NCBI GenBank assembly: GCA_021831005.1
Contig: JAKBNO010000128.1
Coordinates: 1 to 18,525 of the forward strand
DNA from: Thermoplasmata archaeon
GTDB taxonomy: Archaea > Thermoplasmatota > Thermoplasmata > Thermoplasmatales > GCA-001856825
DNA: 18,525 nucleotides
Direction of reading: 5' to 3'
Shown here: in pieces, positions 1 through 7,938 of the stretch
How the letters are laid out: each line of letters starts with the position of its first letter
Position numbering within the stretch: position 1 is the stretch's first letter
Notes under the pieces: generated by a model
Seen by the model: the letters and a program-made list of their open reading frames with translations, nothing else
Told to the model about the DNA's origin: nothing
The model's database searches: none
Program-made: the position numbers and the translations under genes

Positions 1-745
1 AATTCTGAGTTTCATTCAACAGTGTTTCCGAAGCAAAGTAGTCCCTTTGGGGGGTTGGATAAGCAGCCAACGATGTGTTGTTGTATATCGCGTAATATGT
101 TAGTGGTATCCCATACAACAGCTGGGATGTGTTATTGATCGTATCCTCGTAAGACTTGAACAGTGTCGAATAACTCTGCACCGCGAGTGAAATCTTGTAG
201 TGAGTCGAGTTAAAGTAAGAGTCGATGGATATCAGTTCAATAGTGAAATTTTCAACACTCTTAACGGAACTGTTGAAAGTATTGTATCCCGAAATTGTAC
301 CATTGGCCGCTTTCGAAACATCCGTATAAACGGTATACGTTGAATTCGATATTGAATCCACAACACCATTTCCAATACTATAGGGAGATATTATTCCTGA
401 AGGAGCCAAACTGTTGAGATCACTCTTGTAAGTAGAGTTTAACTTTTCCCACAGTTTGTAAGAGGTCACATTTTCTAGAGGAGAGGCAATGTAGAGTACG
501 ACTGCAGTTCCGTTAGAAGAAGAATTCGAATTATTGAACTGGCTATTAAGAAGAGTCTTGGCTTCGACCGCCATTGTTTGGTTACTCCCTGCAAACTCAA
601 CATTCTCTACGTTGTAATTAACCAGACTAGTGGACTCAGCAGCAAAAGGGAGGAGCACCACGAGGGCCACGAGCCAAACGATGATTATGATCTTGTACCT
701 CTTCTTGATGAAATTTCCGAGAGAACCAAACTGTCCCTCTAACAT
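1..745 (-). CDS. MMPL/RND-family membrane protein, N-terminal fragment (cut by window edge)
   Basis: Reading leftward from an ATG at 745 gives 248 codons with no stop before the window edge, so the gene continues outside. The protein starts with a short basic cytoplasmic segment (FIKKRYK, about residues 12-18). One long hydrophobic helix follows (about 19-36, IIIIVWLVALVVLLPF). Then comes a large, Asn/Ser/Thr-rich region with many N-glycosylation-type sequons. A single N-terminal helix followed by a large outer domain is how MMPL/RND-superfamily transporters begin, and the sequence around the first helix resembles archaeal MMPL proteins. The diagnostic multi-helix core is not in the window, so the family call rests on the N-terminus alone. 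A TATA-like box sits about 22 bases before the ATG, so the mRNA should be leaderless or nearly so. The substrate cannot be predicted. Confidence 0.72.
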   Translation of the reverse strand, partial: MLEGQFGSLGNFIKKRYKIIIIVWLVALVVLLPFAAESTSLVNYNVENVEFAGSNQTMAVEAKTLLNSQFNNSNSSSNGTAVVLYIASPLENVTSYKLWEKLNSTYKSDLNSLAPSGIISPYSIGNGVVDSISNSTYTVYTDVSKAANGTISGYNTFNSSVKSVENFTIELISIDSYFNSTHYKISLAVQSYSTLFKSYEDTINNTSQLLYGIPLTYYAIYNNTSLAAYPTPQRDYFASETLLNETQN

Positions 746-759
746 TTATCCCAGATGTC

Positions 760-772
760 AAAATATTATTTC
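760..772 (-). promoter_or_regulatory. TATA-like box for the MMPL-like gene
   Basis: On the minus strand an AT-only stretch (AATAATATTT) is centred about 22 bases upstream of the ATG at 745, as expected for an archaeal promoter with little or no leader. The rest of the 746-1023 intergenic region shows nothing recognisable apart from this box and the promoter of the rightward gene. Confidence 0.5.
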
Positions 773-995
773 AAACTTGGTGCTGTCCCGAGTCCCCTAA
801 TCGGTCTCTTGCGAATCACAACTTTCACCTAGTGATTGTTTCGCATCCTGTCAAGAAAATCACGGCTTTTGCACGAGTATCTTGTCCTGGAGAATGTGAC
901 TGTGATTTATTTCAATAATTGAAAGAAACAACTCTTCGATGTGTTTGTCAAGAGAATAAAGAGCAAATCCCTTAGAACTTCAATTTGGCAAGATA

Positions 996-1007
996 CAGTT
1001 TTAAACG
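996..1007 (+). promoter_or_regulatory. TATA-like box for the TatD-like gene
   Basis: AGTTTTAAAC is centred about 24 bases upstream of the GTG start at 1026. The spacing implies a leaderless transcript and supports the GTG as the true start. Confidence 0.5.
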
Positions 1008-1025
1008 GTCATTTCATAAACTCGT

Positions 1026-1823
1026 GTGAAGATTTTCGATAATCACGTCCACTTGACAAGTTCGTCACTAGATTTCTTTGTGAAAAGGTTCACAAAGGAA
1101 GGAGGAACTTCAATCAACTTAGTAAACCTAACCGAGAGTTGCTTTTCACTCGATGAATTTTCAAAAAAGTACGACGAGACAATTTCACTGGGAAAGAGAT
1201 TGAGAGATAAGGGATTAGAAGTTGTGGTCAGCATCGGCCCTTACCCGGTAAATTACATAGAAATGAAAGAAAAAATTGGCATTGAAAAGACCATGGATAT
1301 TTATAGGAAAGCGTTGGATTTGGCCATCAAACTCATCGAGGAAGGTTCTGCCAACGCAATCGGTGAGGTAGGAAGGCCCCATTTCGAGACGTCAGTGGAA
1401 AACATGGAAGAAAGCAACAGCATAATGGATTACATCTTCCAGATGACTGCAGACAAGGACATACCCGTCATTTTGCATACAGAGTCACTGGATTCAATTG
1501 GAATGTGCGAATTGATGAAAAAGGCAAAAAGGAACGGAAAAAATTCACTCGTTGTGAAACACTTCAGTTCACCAATTTTCTCTGAAAATTGCGAGATAGT
1601 ACCCTCGGTTCCTGCGGGGCGCAGTAATGCGCGAGCCGCCCCTTGGGGGAAGGCTGGATTTTTCCTTGAAACGGATTTCGCAGGAGATGAAAATAATCCA
1701 AACTTTGTTTTGCCCGCCGACTCAGTTCCTAAAAGGGTGACCATGCTCATACAAGAGGGAGTTGGCCAGGACAGGATAGAAGTGTCTATGAATTTCTATA
1801 GGGAATTTTACAGACTGGACTAA
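1026..1823 (+). CDS. TatD-like metal-dependent hydrolase
   Basis: This 265-residue protein is a TatD-type member of the amidohydrolase superfamily, a TIM-barrel metal-dependent phosphoesterase or DNase-like enzyme expected in the cytoplasm. The metal-site signature is visible in order: the HxH pair His7 and His9 (DNHVHL), Glu114 (GEVGRPHFE), His151 (ILHTES), His179 (VKHFSS) and Asp217 (LETDF). The length is normal for the archaeal TatD-like group. The start is GTG; a TATA-like box about 24 bases upstream implies a leaderless mRNA and no better start is available. The gene stands alone and is convergent with the membrane protein that ends at 1869. The segment at about residues 192-210 is GC-rich with CGN arginine codons, unlike the AGA/AGG used elsewhere, but it aligns in length with the family. 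The natural substrate is unknown. Confidence 0.88.
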   Translation: MKIFDNHVHLTSSSLDFFVKRFTKEGGTSINLVNLTESCFSLDEFSKKYDETISLGKRLRDKGLEVVVSIGPYPVNYIEMKEKIGIEKTMDIYRKALDLAIKLIEEGSANAIGEVGRPHFETSVENMEESNSIMDYIFQMTADKDIPVILHTESLDSIGMCELMKKAKRNGKNSLVVKHFSSPIFSENCEIVPSVPAGRSNARAAPWGKAGFFLETDFAGDENNPNFVLPADSVPKRVTMLIQEGVGQDRIEVSMNFYREFYRLD

Positions 1824-1868
1824 AAGGATCGGAAAAGAAAACAGGCTAAGAGTAGTCCTGTTGATATC

Positions 1869-2387
1869 CTAGTTCGGAGTGTTGCTTTTCATTTCCTTAG
1901 TAGTCCTTCTGTGGGTTCTGAGAATGTTAATAGCTTCACCGAGCAGCAATCCAGTAATTAATGAGAGGAGTGAATTAATTGCTATGATTGCGTAAATGGA
2001 GTTGAAAGAAGACAATTCCAGATAGACCCTTGCTATCAGTGCCAGTGCCCAGATAATCAATATGTAAGGGGATCTCCTGTAGTAGAGCACGTTTTCTTTC
2101 TTAAAGATCTTAACATCCTTCCCGAATTTGATTCCGAAAGGTATTCCGACCGGTATGAGAACGATCACCGCCTCTGCATAAATGTTCTGCTGTTTGGTGA
2201 AGTATATAGCGAAAGCGGTGAACAGGATATAGATGGCTGGGGTTCTCAGCACCCTACCTGCACTATACCTTCTTCCGACAAGACCTCGGACTATTCCCAC
2301 TATGACCATTATGCCTATGAATATTTCAAAATAGTACCCAGTTGTGAATGTTTGTGGTGAAAATGAGGTTATTGGAACTGTAGGCAA
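1869..2387 (-). CDS. CcdC-like (DUF1453-type) integral membrane protein
   Basis: A 172-residue hydrophobic protein with about five predicted membrane helices (roughly residues 20-36, 48-62, 70-86, 107-122 and 130-150). The pattern GRRYSAGRVLRTPAIYIL, then VGIPFGIKFGKD, then a charged loop ending YYRRSPYILIIWALALIARVY, resembles the CcdC/DUF1453 family as I remember it. CcdC was named for its place in bacterial cytochrome c biogenesis loci. Nothing around this gene concerns cytochromes, so I would not transfer that role. Translation appears to start at TTG (2387): an in-frame stop lies 30 bases further upstream and no ATG or GTG lies between. A TATTT-containing box sits about 40 bases upstream of that TTG, which suggests a short leader. 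The C-terminus is basic and polar (HRRTTKEMKS). Confidence 0.68.
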   Translation of the reverse strand: MPTVPITSFSPQTFTTGYYFEIFIGIMVIVGIVRGLVGRRYSAGRVLRTPAIYILFTAFAIYFTKQQNIYAEAVIVLIPVGIPFGIKFGKDVKIFKKENVLYYRRSPYILIIWALALIARVYLELSSFNSIYAIIAINSLLSLITGLLLGEAINILRTHRRTTKEMKSNTPN

Positions 2388-2462
2388 TGTTAGATCGACC
2401 CGAACCCTCGATGGTTAGTTCTCAAATAAACCTTTTGAAACATCCATTTGGACCTGCTTCCA

Positions 2463-5117
2463 TCACATCTTTGAGAGAGTATAGTTCAGGATATTCCCGC
2501 TCTTGCAATACTCGATTTCTGCCTCAGTATCGAGTCGCACCTTCCCAGTAATAGTCCTTTCCACCTCTCCCTTTATCCTTATACTCACACTCTGGCCCTC
2601 CTTAACGTCCCTGAGTTCAATAGAAACCAGTTCGTCTCCTTTGAGGAAAAGCTGAGAAATGTCCGCTTCAATCGGGATCACTCCCATGTTCGTGAGATTA
2701 GAGCGATGGATTCTCTCGAAACTCTCGGCTATCACGGCCTTCACATTCAGGAGGTAGGTCGCCTTTGCTGCCCAATCTCTGCTGCTGCCCGCTCCGTACA
2801 TCTTGCCCGCAAAAATGACCAAGGGAGTGTTCTCCTTTTTGTACAGTTCCGCAGCATCGAAGAAAGACATCTTCTCTCCTCCTGGGTAGTGTACAGTGAA
2901 CCCCCCTGCAGTATCTATCATCTTGTTCTTGATTTTCGGGTTCGAGAATCCTCCTCTCATCATGACTTCGTGGTTTCCCCTTCTCGCACCGAATGAGTTG
3001 AAGTCATTTGGTTCTACTCCATTTTCCATTAGATACTTGGCAGCCGGGGACTCTACCTGACTCATCGATGTACTATCCCCTCTCTTTAACTCCTCCCATA
3101 TCCTCCCGTACTTCTGCATATCTTGCACAATGCTCCCTGCAGGAGAGATGTGATCGGTGGTCACTTTGTCACCGAATATTGCCAGTATCCTTGCGTTTTC
3201 TATCGGGACAAGGGTAGATGATACCTCAAACCAAGGAGGCTCTCTAACGTATGTAGATTTTGGCTCGAACGAGTACAGAGTTCCAGTTGGAATTTCCAGA
3301 TTCTTCCACTCTTCCACACCGTCAAAAATCTTCTCCTTTCTTTCTTTGTACTGTTTCTTGCTCAGGAACTCATCCTCGTACTCTTTGATCAGTTTCTTTT
3401 CCGGCCATATATCCTTCAGGAAGACTGGGTTTCCGTTGGGGTCCGTGCCAATGGGTTCCTTCTCGAAGTCAATGTCTATCCTCCCGGCTATGGAATAAGC
3501 AACCACTAGCATTGGTGATGCCAAGAAAGCTCCCTGCACCGAGGGATTTATTCTGCCTTCAAAGTTTCTGTTCCCGCTGAGTACGGCAACGGTGTATATC
3601 TTATCCTTCTTGATCGCTTCTTCCACTTCCGTAATCAATGGACCAGAATTTCCGATGCAAGTCGTGCAGCCATATCCAACTATGTGGAATCCAAGTCCAT
3701 CCAGATATGGCTGAAGGTTTGCCTTCTTGAGATACTCCTCAACGACCGGACTGCCAGGCGCGAAGCTTGTCTTAACGTATGGTTTCCTCGTCAAACCGAA
3801 TTCCACCGCTCTCTTTGCAACCAGTCCTGCGCCAATGAGAACGTCAGGATTGGAAGTGTTTGTGCAACTCGTAATTGCAGCAATAACGACACTGCCATCC
3901 TTCAAATGTGTATCTTCTCCGCCCACCTTTAGGGGGAAGGTCCTCTGTTGAGTTAGATTCAGATTCTTGGAGAGGCTCCCTTCTATTATTTTCTGTATTG
4001 ACTGCACATCCGACAGGGAGATCTTGTCTTCTGGATTAGCAGGCCCTGCTATTGTAGGGACGACTGTAGAAAGATCAAATTCCAAGAACTGGTCATATTG
4101 CTTCTTCTTTCCGTCATAGTAGAGACCCTGTTCCTTCAAATAAGTCTCTATTATCTTGATGTGTTCTGCACTTCTTCCCGTAAGTGACAGATATTTTGAG
4201 GTGTTCCTGGAGTAAGGGAAGTAACCTACAGTGGCCCCATATTCTGGAGACATATTGGAAATTGTTGTCTTGTCCTGGGTGCTCAGGTACTTGATTCCAT
4301 CTCCGTAATATTCCACGAACTTTCCAACCACATTTGACTTCCTGAGGAACTCAGTTATTGACAGTACAATATCGGTTGCTGTTACCCCCTCCTTGGGTTG
4401 TCCTTTGAGTTTTACTCCAACGACTTCCGGCACAATAATGTAAGAAGGTTCACCAACCATGACGGCCTCAGCTTCGAGTCCGCCAACTCCCCATCCAAGG
4501 ACGGAGATTCCATTCACCATGGTCGTGTGAGAATCCGTCCCTATAACGGTGTCTGGAAGAAGCGTACCGTCACGGTTCGCAACGACTTCTGAAAGGAATT
4601 CTAAATTCACCTGATGCACTATTCCATTACCTGGAGGGACGATCTTGAGGTTCCTGAAATTATTCTGCGCCCACTTCAGGGCCGCGTATCTCTCACCATT
4701 TCTGCCGTATTCCAGAGACCTGTTTTGAAAAATTGCATAATTGGTTCCGAACTTGTCAACTTGCACTGAATGGTCCGCTACTAACTGAACTGGGATTACC
4801 GGATTGATTTTCTGAGGGTCTTTACCCAATTTAAGGGCAGCACTCCTCATAGCTATAAGATCGACAATCAGGGGAACTCCGGTGTAGTCCTGAAGTATCA
4901 CCCTCGAAGGAAAGAAGGGTATTTCCTCTCTCTTTCTTTCTAGGACCTTGATCAGGTGCTCCTCCTTCACCACTTTTCCGTCCATTTTCCGCAATAGATT
5001 CTCGAGAAGAATTTTGGTTGAATAGGGTAAGTTTTCTACCCTATATCCCTTGGATTCCAGCTCTTTTAATGGAAAAAAATTGTAGTCTTTACCTTCAATG
5101 GTAATCTTCGAACTCAT
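2463..5117 (-). CDS. acnA: aconitate hydratase, AcnA/IRP type
   Basis: Cytoplasmic [4Fe-4S] aconitase of 884 residues that interconverts citrate and isocitrate through cis-aconitate in the TCA cycle. The three cluster-binding cysteines are visible: Cys418 in AAITSCTNTSNPD, and Cys484 and Cys487 in GYGCTTCIGNSGP. Other landmarks are DHSVQVD (115-121), GTDSHTTM (193-200), SFAPGSPVVEEYL, and the domain 4 signatures GDKVTTDHISPAG and FGARRGNHEVMMRGGF. Length and domain order match AcnA/IRP1-type enzymes, not the two-subunit or AcnB forms. The ATG at 5117 has a TATA-like box about 25 bases upstream, so the transcript is probably leaderless. The gene is divergent from the acyl-CoA mutase genes across a 109-base intergenic region, so expression of the two could be linked. 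The function is secure. Confidence 0.97.
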   Translation of the reverse strand: MSSKITIEGKDYNFFPLKELESKGYRVENLPYSTKILLENLLRKMDGKVVKEEHLIKVLERKREEIPFFPSRVILQDYTGVPLIVDLIAMRSAALKLGKDPQKINPVIPVQLVADHSVQVDKFGTNYAIFQNRSLEYGRNGERYAALKWAQNNFRNLKIVPPGNGIVHQVNLEFLSEVVANRDGTLLPDTVIGTDSHTTMVNGISVLGWGVGGLEAEAVMVGEPSYIIVPEVVGVKLKGQPKEGVTATDIVLSITEFLRKSNVVGKFVEYYGDGIKYLSTQDKTTISNMSPEYGATVGYFPYSRNTSKYLSLTGRSAEHIKIIETYLKEQGLYYDGKKKQYDQFLEFDLSTVVPTIAGPANPEDKISLSDVQSIQKIIEGSLSKNLNLTQQRTFPLKVGGEDTHLKDGSVVIAAITSCTNTSNPDVLIGAGLVAKRAVEFGLTRKPYVKTSFAPGSPVVEEYLKKANLQPYLDGLGFHIVGYGCTTCIGNSGPLITEVEEAIKKDKIYTVAVLSGNRNFEGRINPSVQGAFLASPMLVVAYSIAGRIDIDFEKEPIGTDPNGNPVFLKDIWPEKKLIKEYEDEFLSKKQYKERKEKIFDGVEEWKNLEIPTGTLYSFEPKSTYVREPPWFEVSSTLVPIENARILAIFGDKVTTDHISPAGSIVQDMQKYGRIWEELKRGDSTSMSQVESPAAKYLMENGVEPNDFNSFGARRGNHEVMMRGGFSNPKIKNKMIDTAGGFTVHYPGGEKMSFFDAAELYKKENTPLVIFAGKMYGAGSSRDWAAKATYLLNVKAVIAESFERIHRSNLTNMGVIPIEADISQLFLKGDELVSIELRDVKEGQSVSIRIKGEVERTITGKVRLDTEAEIEYCKSGNILNYTLSKM

Positions 5118-5134
5118 GTAACACTGATTGAATG

Positions 5135-5147
5135 AGAATAATTAATC
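5135..5147 (-). promoter_or_regulatory. TATA-like box for aconitase
   Basis: The minus-strand sequence ATTAATTATTC is centred about 25 bases before the aconitase ATG. It lies in the 109-base divergent region shared with the mutase promoter (5196-5206). The two boxes are about 55 bases apart, so the two pre-initiation complexes could both fit. Confidence 0.5.
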
Positions 5148-5195
5148 GTTATGGCGCATAAGAAACGCTTACTCAATAAACATTGAAAGCGAAAG

Positions 5196-5206
5196 AATTT
5201 TTTAAC
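5196..5206 (+). promoter_or_regulatory. TATA-like box for the acyl-CoA mutase operon
   Basis: AATTTTTTAAC is centred about 26 bases before the ATG at 5227. The spacing predicts a leaderless transcript that starts at or next to the start codon. Confidence 0.5.
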
Positions 5207-5226
5207 GAATAACGATGTAGTATAAG

Positions 5227-6864
5227 ATGCCTGCAACAAATAGAACCAAAAAGGCATATAAATCGGATTCTCAGGTGCTTAGGGACAACCCTAGGACAAA
5301 TAGTTCCGGATTTGAGTTAAAAGATTATTACACTCCCGACGACGTCAAGGGAAGTTACAAGTCAAAACTTGGTGCACCTGGAGAATATCCTTACACCAGA
5401 GGTATTCACCCTGACATGTACCGAGGTAGGCTCTGGACAATGAGGATGTTCTCGGGATTCGGTACCCCTGAGGATACGAACGGACGATTGAAACTCCTAC
5501 TCTCCCACGGCGAAACGGGACTTAGCGTTGCGTTTGACATGCCAACACTATATGGACTGGACGCTAGTTCCGATAGGGCGCACGGGGAAGTCGGCAAATG
5601 TGGTGTAAATGTGTCTTCTCTAAAGGATATGGAAGTAATTTTCAAGGACATTCCCTTGAACAAGGTTTCGACATCAATGACGATCAATGCTCCAGCAAAC
5701 GTATTGACAGCGATGTATGCTGTCGTTGGCGAAAAAGGAGGGACCCCCAAAAAGAATCTTGCGGGAACAGTTCAGGCAGACATTCTAAAGGAGTACATAG
5801 CGCAAAAGGAATGGATGTACCCACCAGAAGCGCACATGAGAATAATTCGCGACATGATGGTTTATTGCACAAATAACATGCCGAAATGGAATTATATCTC
5901 TATCTCCGGTTATCACATTCGGGAAGCGGGTGCCTCCGCGGTACAGGAACTCGCCTTCACTCTGGCAGACGGGTTCGAATATGTGAAGTTAGGTATAGAG
6001 AATGGATTGGACGTGGACTCCTTCGCACCAAGGCTCAGTTTCTTCTTCAACAGTTCTACGAATTTCTTTGAAGAAATTGCGAAGTTCAGGGCGGCAAGGA
6101 GAATCTGGGCAAAGGAAATGAAAGAGACATACGGCGCAAAGAGTGAACGATCTATGAAACTGAGGTTTCACAGCCAGACATCCGGATATTCGCTTACCTG
6201 GCAACAGCCTCTCAACAACATCGTCAGAACTTCTGTCGAAGCCATGGCCGCGATTCTGGGAGGCACGCAGAGTCTCCACACCAATTCTTACGACGAGGCA
6301 TGGGCTTTACCTTCCGAACAGGCGGTGGAAGTGGCACTGAGGACACAGCAGGTAATAGCTCACGAAACTGGTATCCCAGACGTCGTAGATCCCCTGGGCG
6401 GATCGTACTACCTTGAAAGCCTGACTGATAAGATGGAAGAGGAAGCGTACAAGTATTTCAAGACGATCAACGCAATGGGGGGTGTTGTGAGCGCCATCAA
6501 GAACGGTTACCTTCAAAAAGAGATAGCAGCAACCGCATACGCGCATCAGAGGAAGGTCGAAAACGGCGAGTTGAAGGTCGTTGGAGTCAACGCGTTCTCA
6601 AAGGAAAATGAACAGCCCATAAACGTTCTAAAGATTGATTTCAACGCCGAGAGGATCCAGAAGAAGAGACTAAGAGAAGTCAAGCTGAAGAGGAACGAGG
6701 GAAATGTGCAGAGGAATCTGGACAGGTTGAGAGATGTCTATAGCAGAGATGAAAACTCTATGGAGAGTATAATACAAGCCGTGAAGGCTTATGCGACTCT
6801 GCAGGAAATATCTGATGTGGGAAGGGAGGTGTTCGGTGGATGGAAGGAACCAACAATAATATGA
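5227..6864 (+). CDS. B12-dependent acyl-CoA mutase large subunit, isobutyryl-CoA mutase-like (usually annotated methylmalonyl-CoA mutase)
   Basis: The 545-residue catalytic TIM-barrel subunit of an adenosylcobalamin-dependent acyl-CoA mutase, without a B12 domain of its own. Family signatures are clear: YTRGIHPDMYRGRLWTMR (56-73), GLSVAFDMPT (98-107), MPKWNYISISGYHIREAG (218-235) and QSLHTNSYDEAWALP (348-362). Catalytic His230 corresponds to His244 of Propionibacterium methylmalonyl-CoA mutase (numbering offset 14), and Gln183 corresponds to Gln197. Two substrate positions differ from that enzyme: Tyr89 is Phe75 here and Arg207, which holds the free carboxylate, is Gln193. Phe and Gln at these places are typical of isobutyryl-CoA mutase, and the KEYIAQKEW segment matches that group. 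The position where 2-hydroxyisobutyryl-CoA mutase has an active-site Asp appears to be Ala102. The likely reaction is therefore isobutyryl-CoA to n-butyryl-CoA; the specificity is inferred. The small-subunit gene overlaps its end. Confidence 0.93.
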   Translation: MPATNRTKKAYKSDSQVLRDNPRTNSSGFELKDYYTPDDVKGSYKSKLGAPGEYPYTRGIHPDMYRGRLWTMRMFSGFGTPEDTNGRLKLLLSHGETGLSVAFDMPTLYGLDASSDRAHGEVGKCGVNVSSLKDMEVIFKDIPLNKVSTSMTINAPANVLTAMYAVVGEKGGTPKKNLAGTVQADILKEYIAQKEWMYPPEAHMRIIRDMMVYCTNNMPKWNYISISGYHIREAGASAVQELAFTLADGFEYVKLGIENGLDVDSFAPRLSFFFNSSTNFFEEIAKFRAARRIWAKEMKETYGAKSERSMKLRFHSQTSGYSLTWQQPLNNIVRTSVEAMAAILGGTQSLHTNSYDEAWALPSEQAVEVALRTQQVIAHETGIPDVVDPLGGSYYLESLTDKMEEEAYKYFKTINAMGGVVSAIKNGYLQKEIAATAYAHQRKVENGELKVVGVNAFSKENEQPINVLKIDFNAERIQKKRLREVKLKRNEGNVQRNLDRLRDVYSRDENSMESIIQAVKAYATLQEISDVGREVFGGWKEPTII

Positions 6865-7274
6865 AGAGAAGGATAAGAATTCTGGTTGCCAAGCCAGCTC
6901 TAGATGGCCACGATAGGGGCGTGCTTGTGCTCGCAAAGGCATTCAGGGACGCGGGAATGGAAGTCTTGTATGCAGGCCTTTTACCTACACCAGAGAGCGT
7001 GGCAAGGATTGCAGTCGATGAAGACGTAGACGTAGTAGCACTTAGCCTACACAACAGTGCTCATCTAAGTGCGTTCCCTGCGGTAAAGAAATGGTTGAAG
7101 AAACTAGGTGCGGATGATATTCAGATAGTCGGGGGTGGAATAATCCCCCCGGCAGACAGAAAGAAATTGGAAAAACTTGGGATAACAGGGAATTTCGGTC
7201 CCGGAACCCCCCTGGACCAGGTAATAGAACACGTCAGGAAAGTAGCCAAGAAAAAATGGGTAAAAGATCAGTGA
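6840..7274 (+). CDS. acyl-CoA mutase small subunit, cobalamin-binding
   Basis: A 144-residue (or 137-residue) Rossmann-like B12-binding protein that forms the active mutase with the upstream large subunit. The base-off/His-on cobalamin motif is present: Asp22-Gly-His24-Asp-Arg-Gly27, where His24 is the lower axial ligand. Next come Ser69-Leu70 in ALSLHNSAH and the glycine run at 98-100 (VGGGII). Two starts are possible. The ATG at 6840 has a good Shine-Dalgarno (GGGAGGTG, 6824-6831) eight bases upstream and overlaps the large-subunit gene by 25 bases. The ATG at 6861 overlaps the upstream stop as ATGA and begins at the conserved MKRRIRILVAKP. Either way, translation should be coupled, which fits stoichiometric subunits. 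No MeaB-like GTPase chaperone, epimerase or carboxylase gene is in the window. The last bases overlap the convergent UPF0147 gene by 7. Confidence 0.93.
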   Translation: MEGTNNNMKRRIRILVAKPALDGHDRGVLVLAKAFRDAGMEVLYAGLLPTPESVARIAVDEDVDVVALSLHNSAHLSAFPAVKKWLKKLGADDIQIVGGGIIPPADRKKLEKLGITGNFGPGTPLDQVIEHVRKVAKKKWVKDQ

Positions 7275-7546
7275 ACTGAGGAAGCTTTCTTCTGAAGTAT
7301 CTCAAGCTTGCCCATTATCGTATAGATCAGGGTCCTCGCGTGACCTGGGGTGTTTGGGTCATTTACTATTTCATCTAGCGTCGAAATGGAAGTAGCGGCC
7401 CTCACGTCTAGGTTGCCTTTATTCTGCGACAACCTCAACTTTGCGGCCTGAATGTTCTTCCTAATGTTTCTGGGTATCGAATAGTCCGAAATCAAATCAT
7501 CAAGCATTCTTGTGGTATCCAACAAAATCTGAGACATTTCGTCCAT
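7268..7546 (-). CDS. UPF0147 family protein
   Basis: A small, helical, cytoplasmic protein of a conserved archaeal family of unknown function. The family pattern is clear: a first helix ending SDYSIPRNIRKNIQAAK, then DVRAATSISTLDEIVNDPNTPGHARTLIYTIMGKLE. I chose the ATG at 7546 (MDEMSQIL, 92 residues). It lies six bases after AGTGAT, which can pair with the 16S tail. A GTG at 7555 would give 95 residues and directly abut the stop codon of the upstream RAM-domain gene (TGAGTG). The two genes clearly form one operon. The stop codon overlaps the 3' end of the mutase small-subunit gene on the other strand by 7 bases, so read-through from either side would produce antisense RNA. The family call is secure; the function is unknown. 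Confidence 0.9.
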   Translation of the reverse strand: MDEMSQILLDTTRMLDDLISDYSIPRNIRKNIQAAKLRLSQNKGNLDVRAATSISTLDEIVNDPNTPGHARTLIYTIMGKLEILQKKASSVH

Positions 7547-7555
7547 ATAAATCAC

Positions 7556-7858
7556 TCACTGGAATTTGACCCCCCTATCTTTGAATATACTTATAACCAT
7601 CGACGTGTAGGAATCCTTTATGCCATCCACTTTCCTCAGATCTTTCACTAAAAAATTTCTCATCTGGTTGACGTCGGGAAACCTGACTTTCAGAATCATA
7701 TCCCAATTTCCTGTTACCAAGTATATGTCCTCGATGAAGTTTAGTTCTGAAAGGCTAGCGCTGATTGTCTCGATCTTGCTCGTATCTGCTTTTAGATGTA
7801 CCATCGCAGTTACAACAGGTCCTGTCGCGCTCTCCATAATTCTCCCTTCGCTCACCAT
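7556..7858 (-). CDS. stand-alone RAM-domain protein (Lrp/AsnC ligand-binding domain without HTH)
   Basis: A protein of about 93-100 residues that contains only the C-terminal ligand-binding/oligomerisation (RAM) domain of Lrp/AsnC regulators. The pattern is VTAMVHLKAD, IYLVTGNWDMILKVRF and FLVKDLRKVDGIKDSYTSMVIS. No helix-turn-helix precedes it. Stand-alone RAM proteins are known and may sense amino acids or modify full-length Lrp partners; that role is inferred here. The listed start is the ATG at 7858. However, the TATA-like box at 7872-7879 is only about 18 bases upstream, which would place transcription initiation near 7850, inside the reading frame. The ATG at 7837 (MESATGP), preceded by GGGAG, may therefore be the real start. 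It is first in an operon with UPF0147. Confidence 0.88.
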   Translation of the reverse strand: MVSEGRIMESATGPVVTAMVHLKADTSKIETISASLSELNFIEDIYLVTGNWDMILKVRFPDVNQMRNFLVKDLRKVDGIKDSYTSMVISIFKDRGVKFQ

Positions 7859-7871
7859 AATAACCGAGAAC

Positions 7872-7879
7872 TATATAAC
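7872..7879 (-). promoter_or_regulatory. TATA box for the RAM-domain/UPF0147 operon
   Basis: A clean TATATA core (GTTATATAG on the minus strand) is centred near 7876. An archaeal start site 25-27 bases downstream falls near 7850, between the two candidate start codons at 7858 and 7837, and favours the second. Confidence 0.55.
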
Positions 7880-7938
7880 TGGAATCATGAAATACTTTTT
7901 GTATCAAGACAATGTTGAAAAAGTGAAAACTGTCAGAT

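Noticed and set aside
1600..1660. GC-rich patch with CGN arginine codons inside the TatD-like gene, possibly an inserted palindromic element
   Set aside because: The encoded segment aligns in length with other TatD-like proteins as remembered, and the flanking metal-site residues are correctly spaced, so no insertion is indicated.
1824..1868. Hairpin terminator between the TatD-like and CcdC-like genes (ACAGG...CCTGT)
   Set aside because: The stem is only five base pairs with an 11-base loop and there is no T run; too weak to call.
5227..6864. 2-hydroxyisobutyryl-CoA mutase identity for the large subunit
   Set aside because: That enzyme has Ile at the Tyr89 position and an active-site Asp; here I see Phe75 and apparently Ala102, so the isobutyryl-CoA type fits better.
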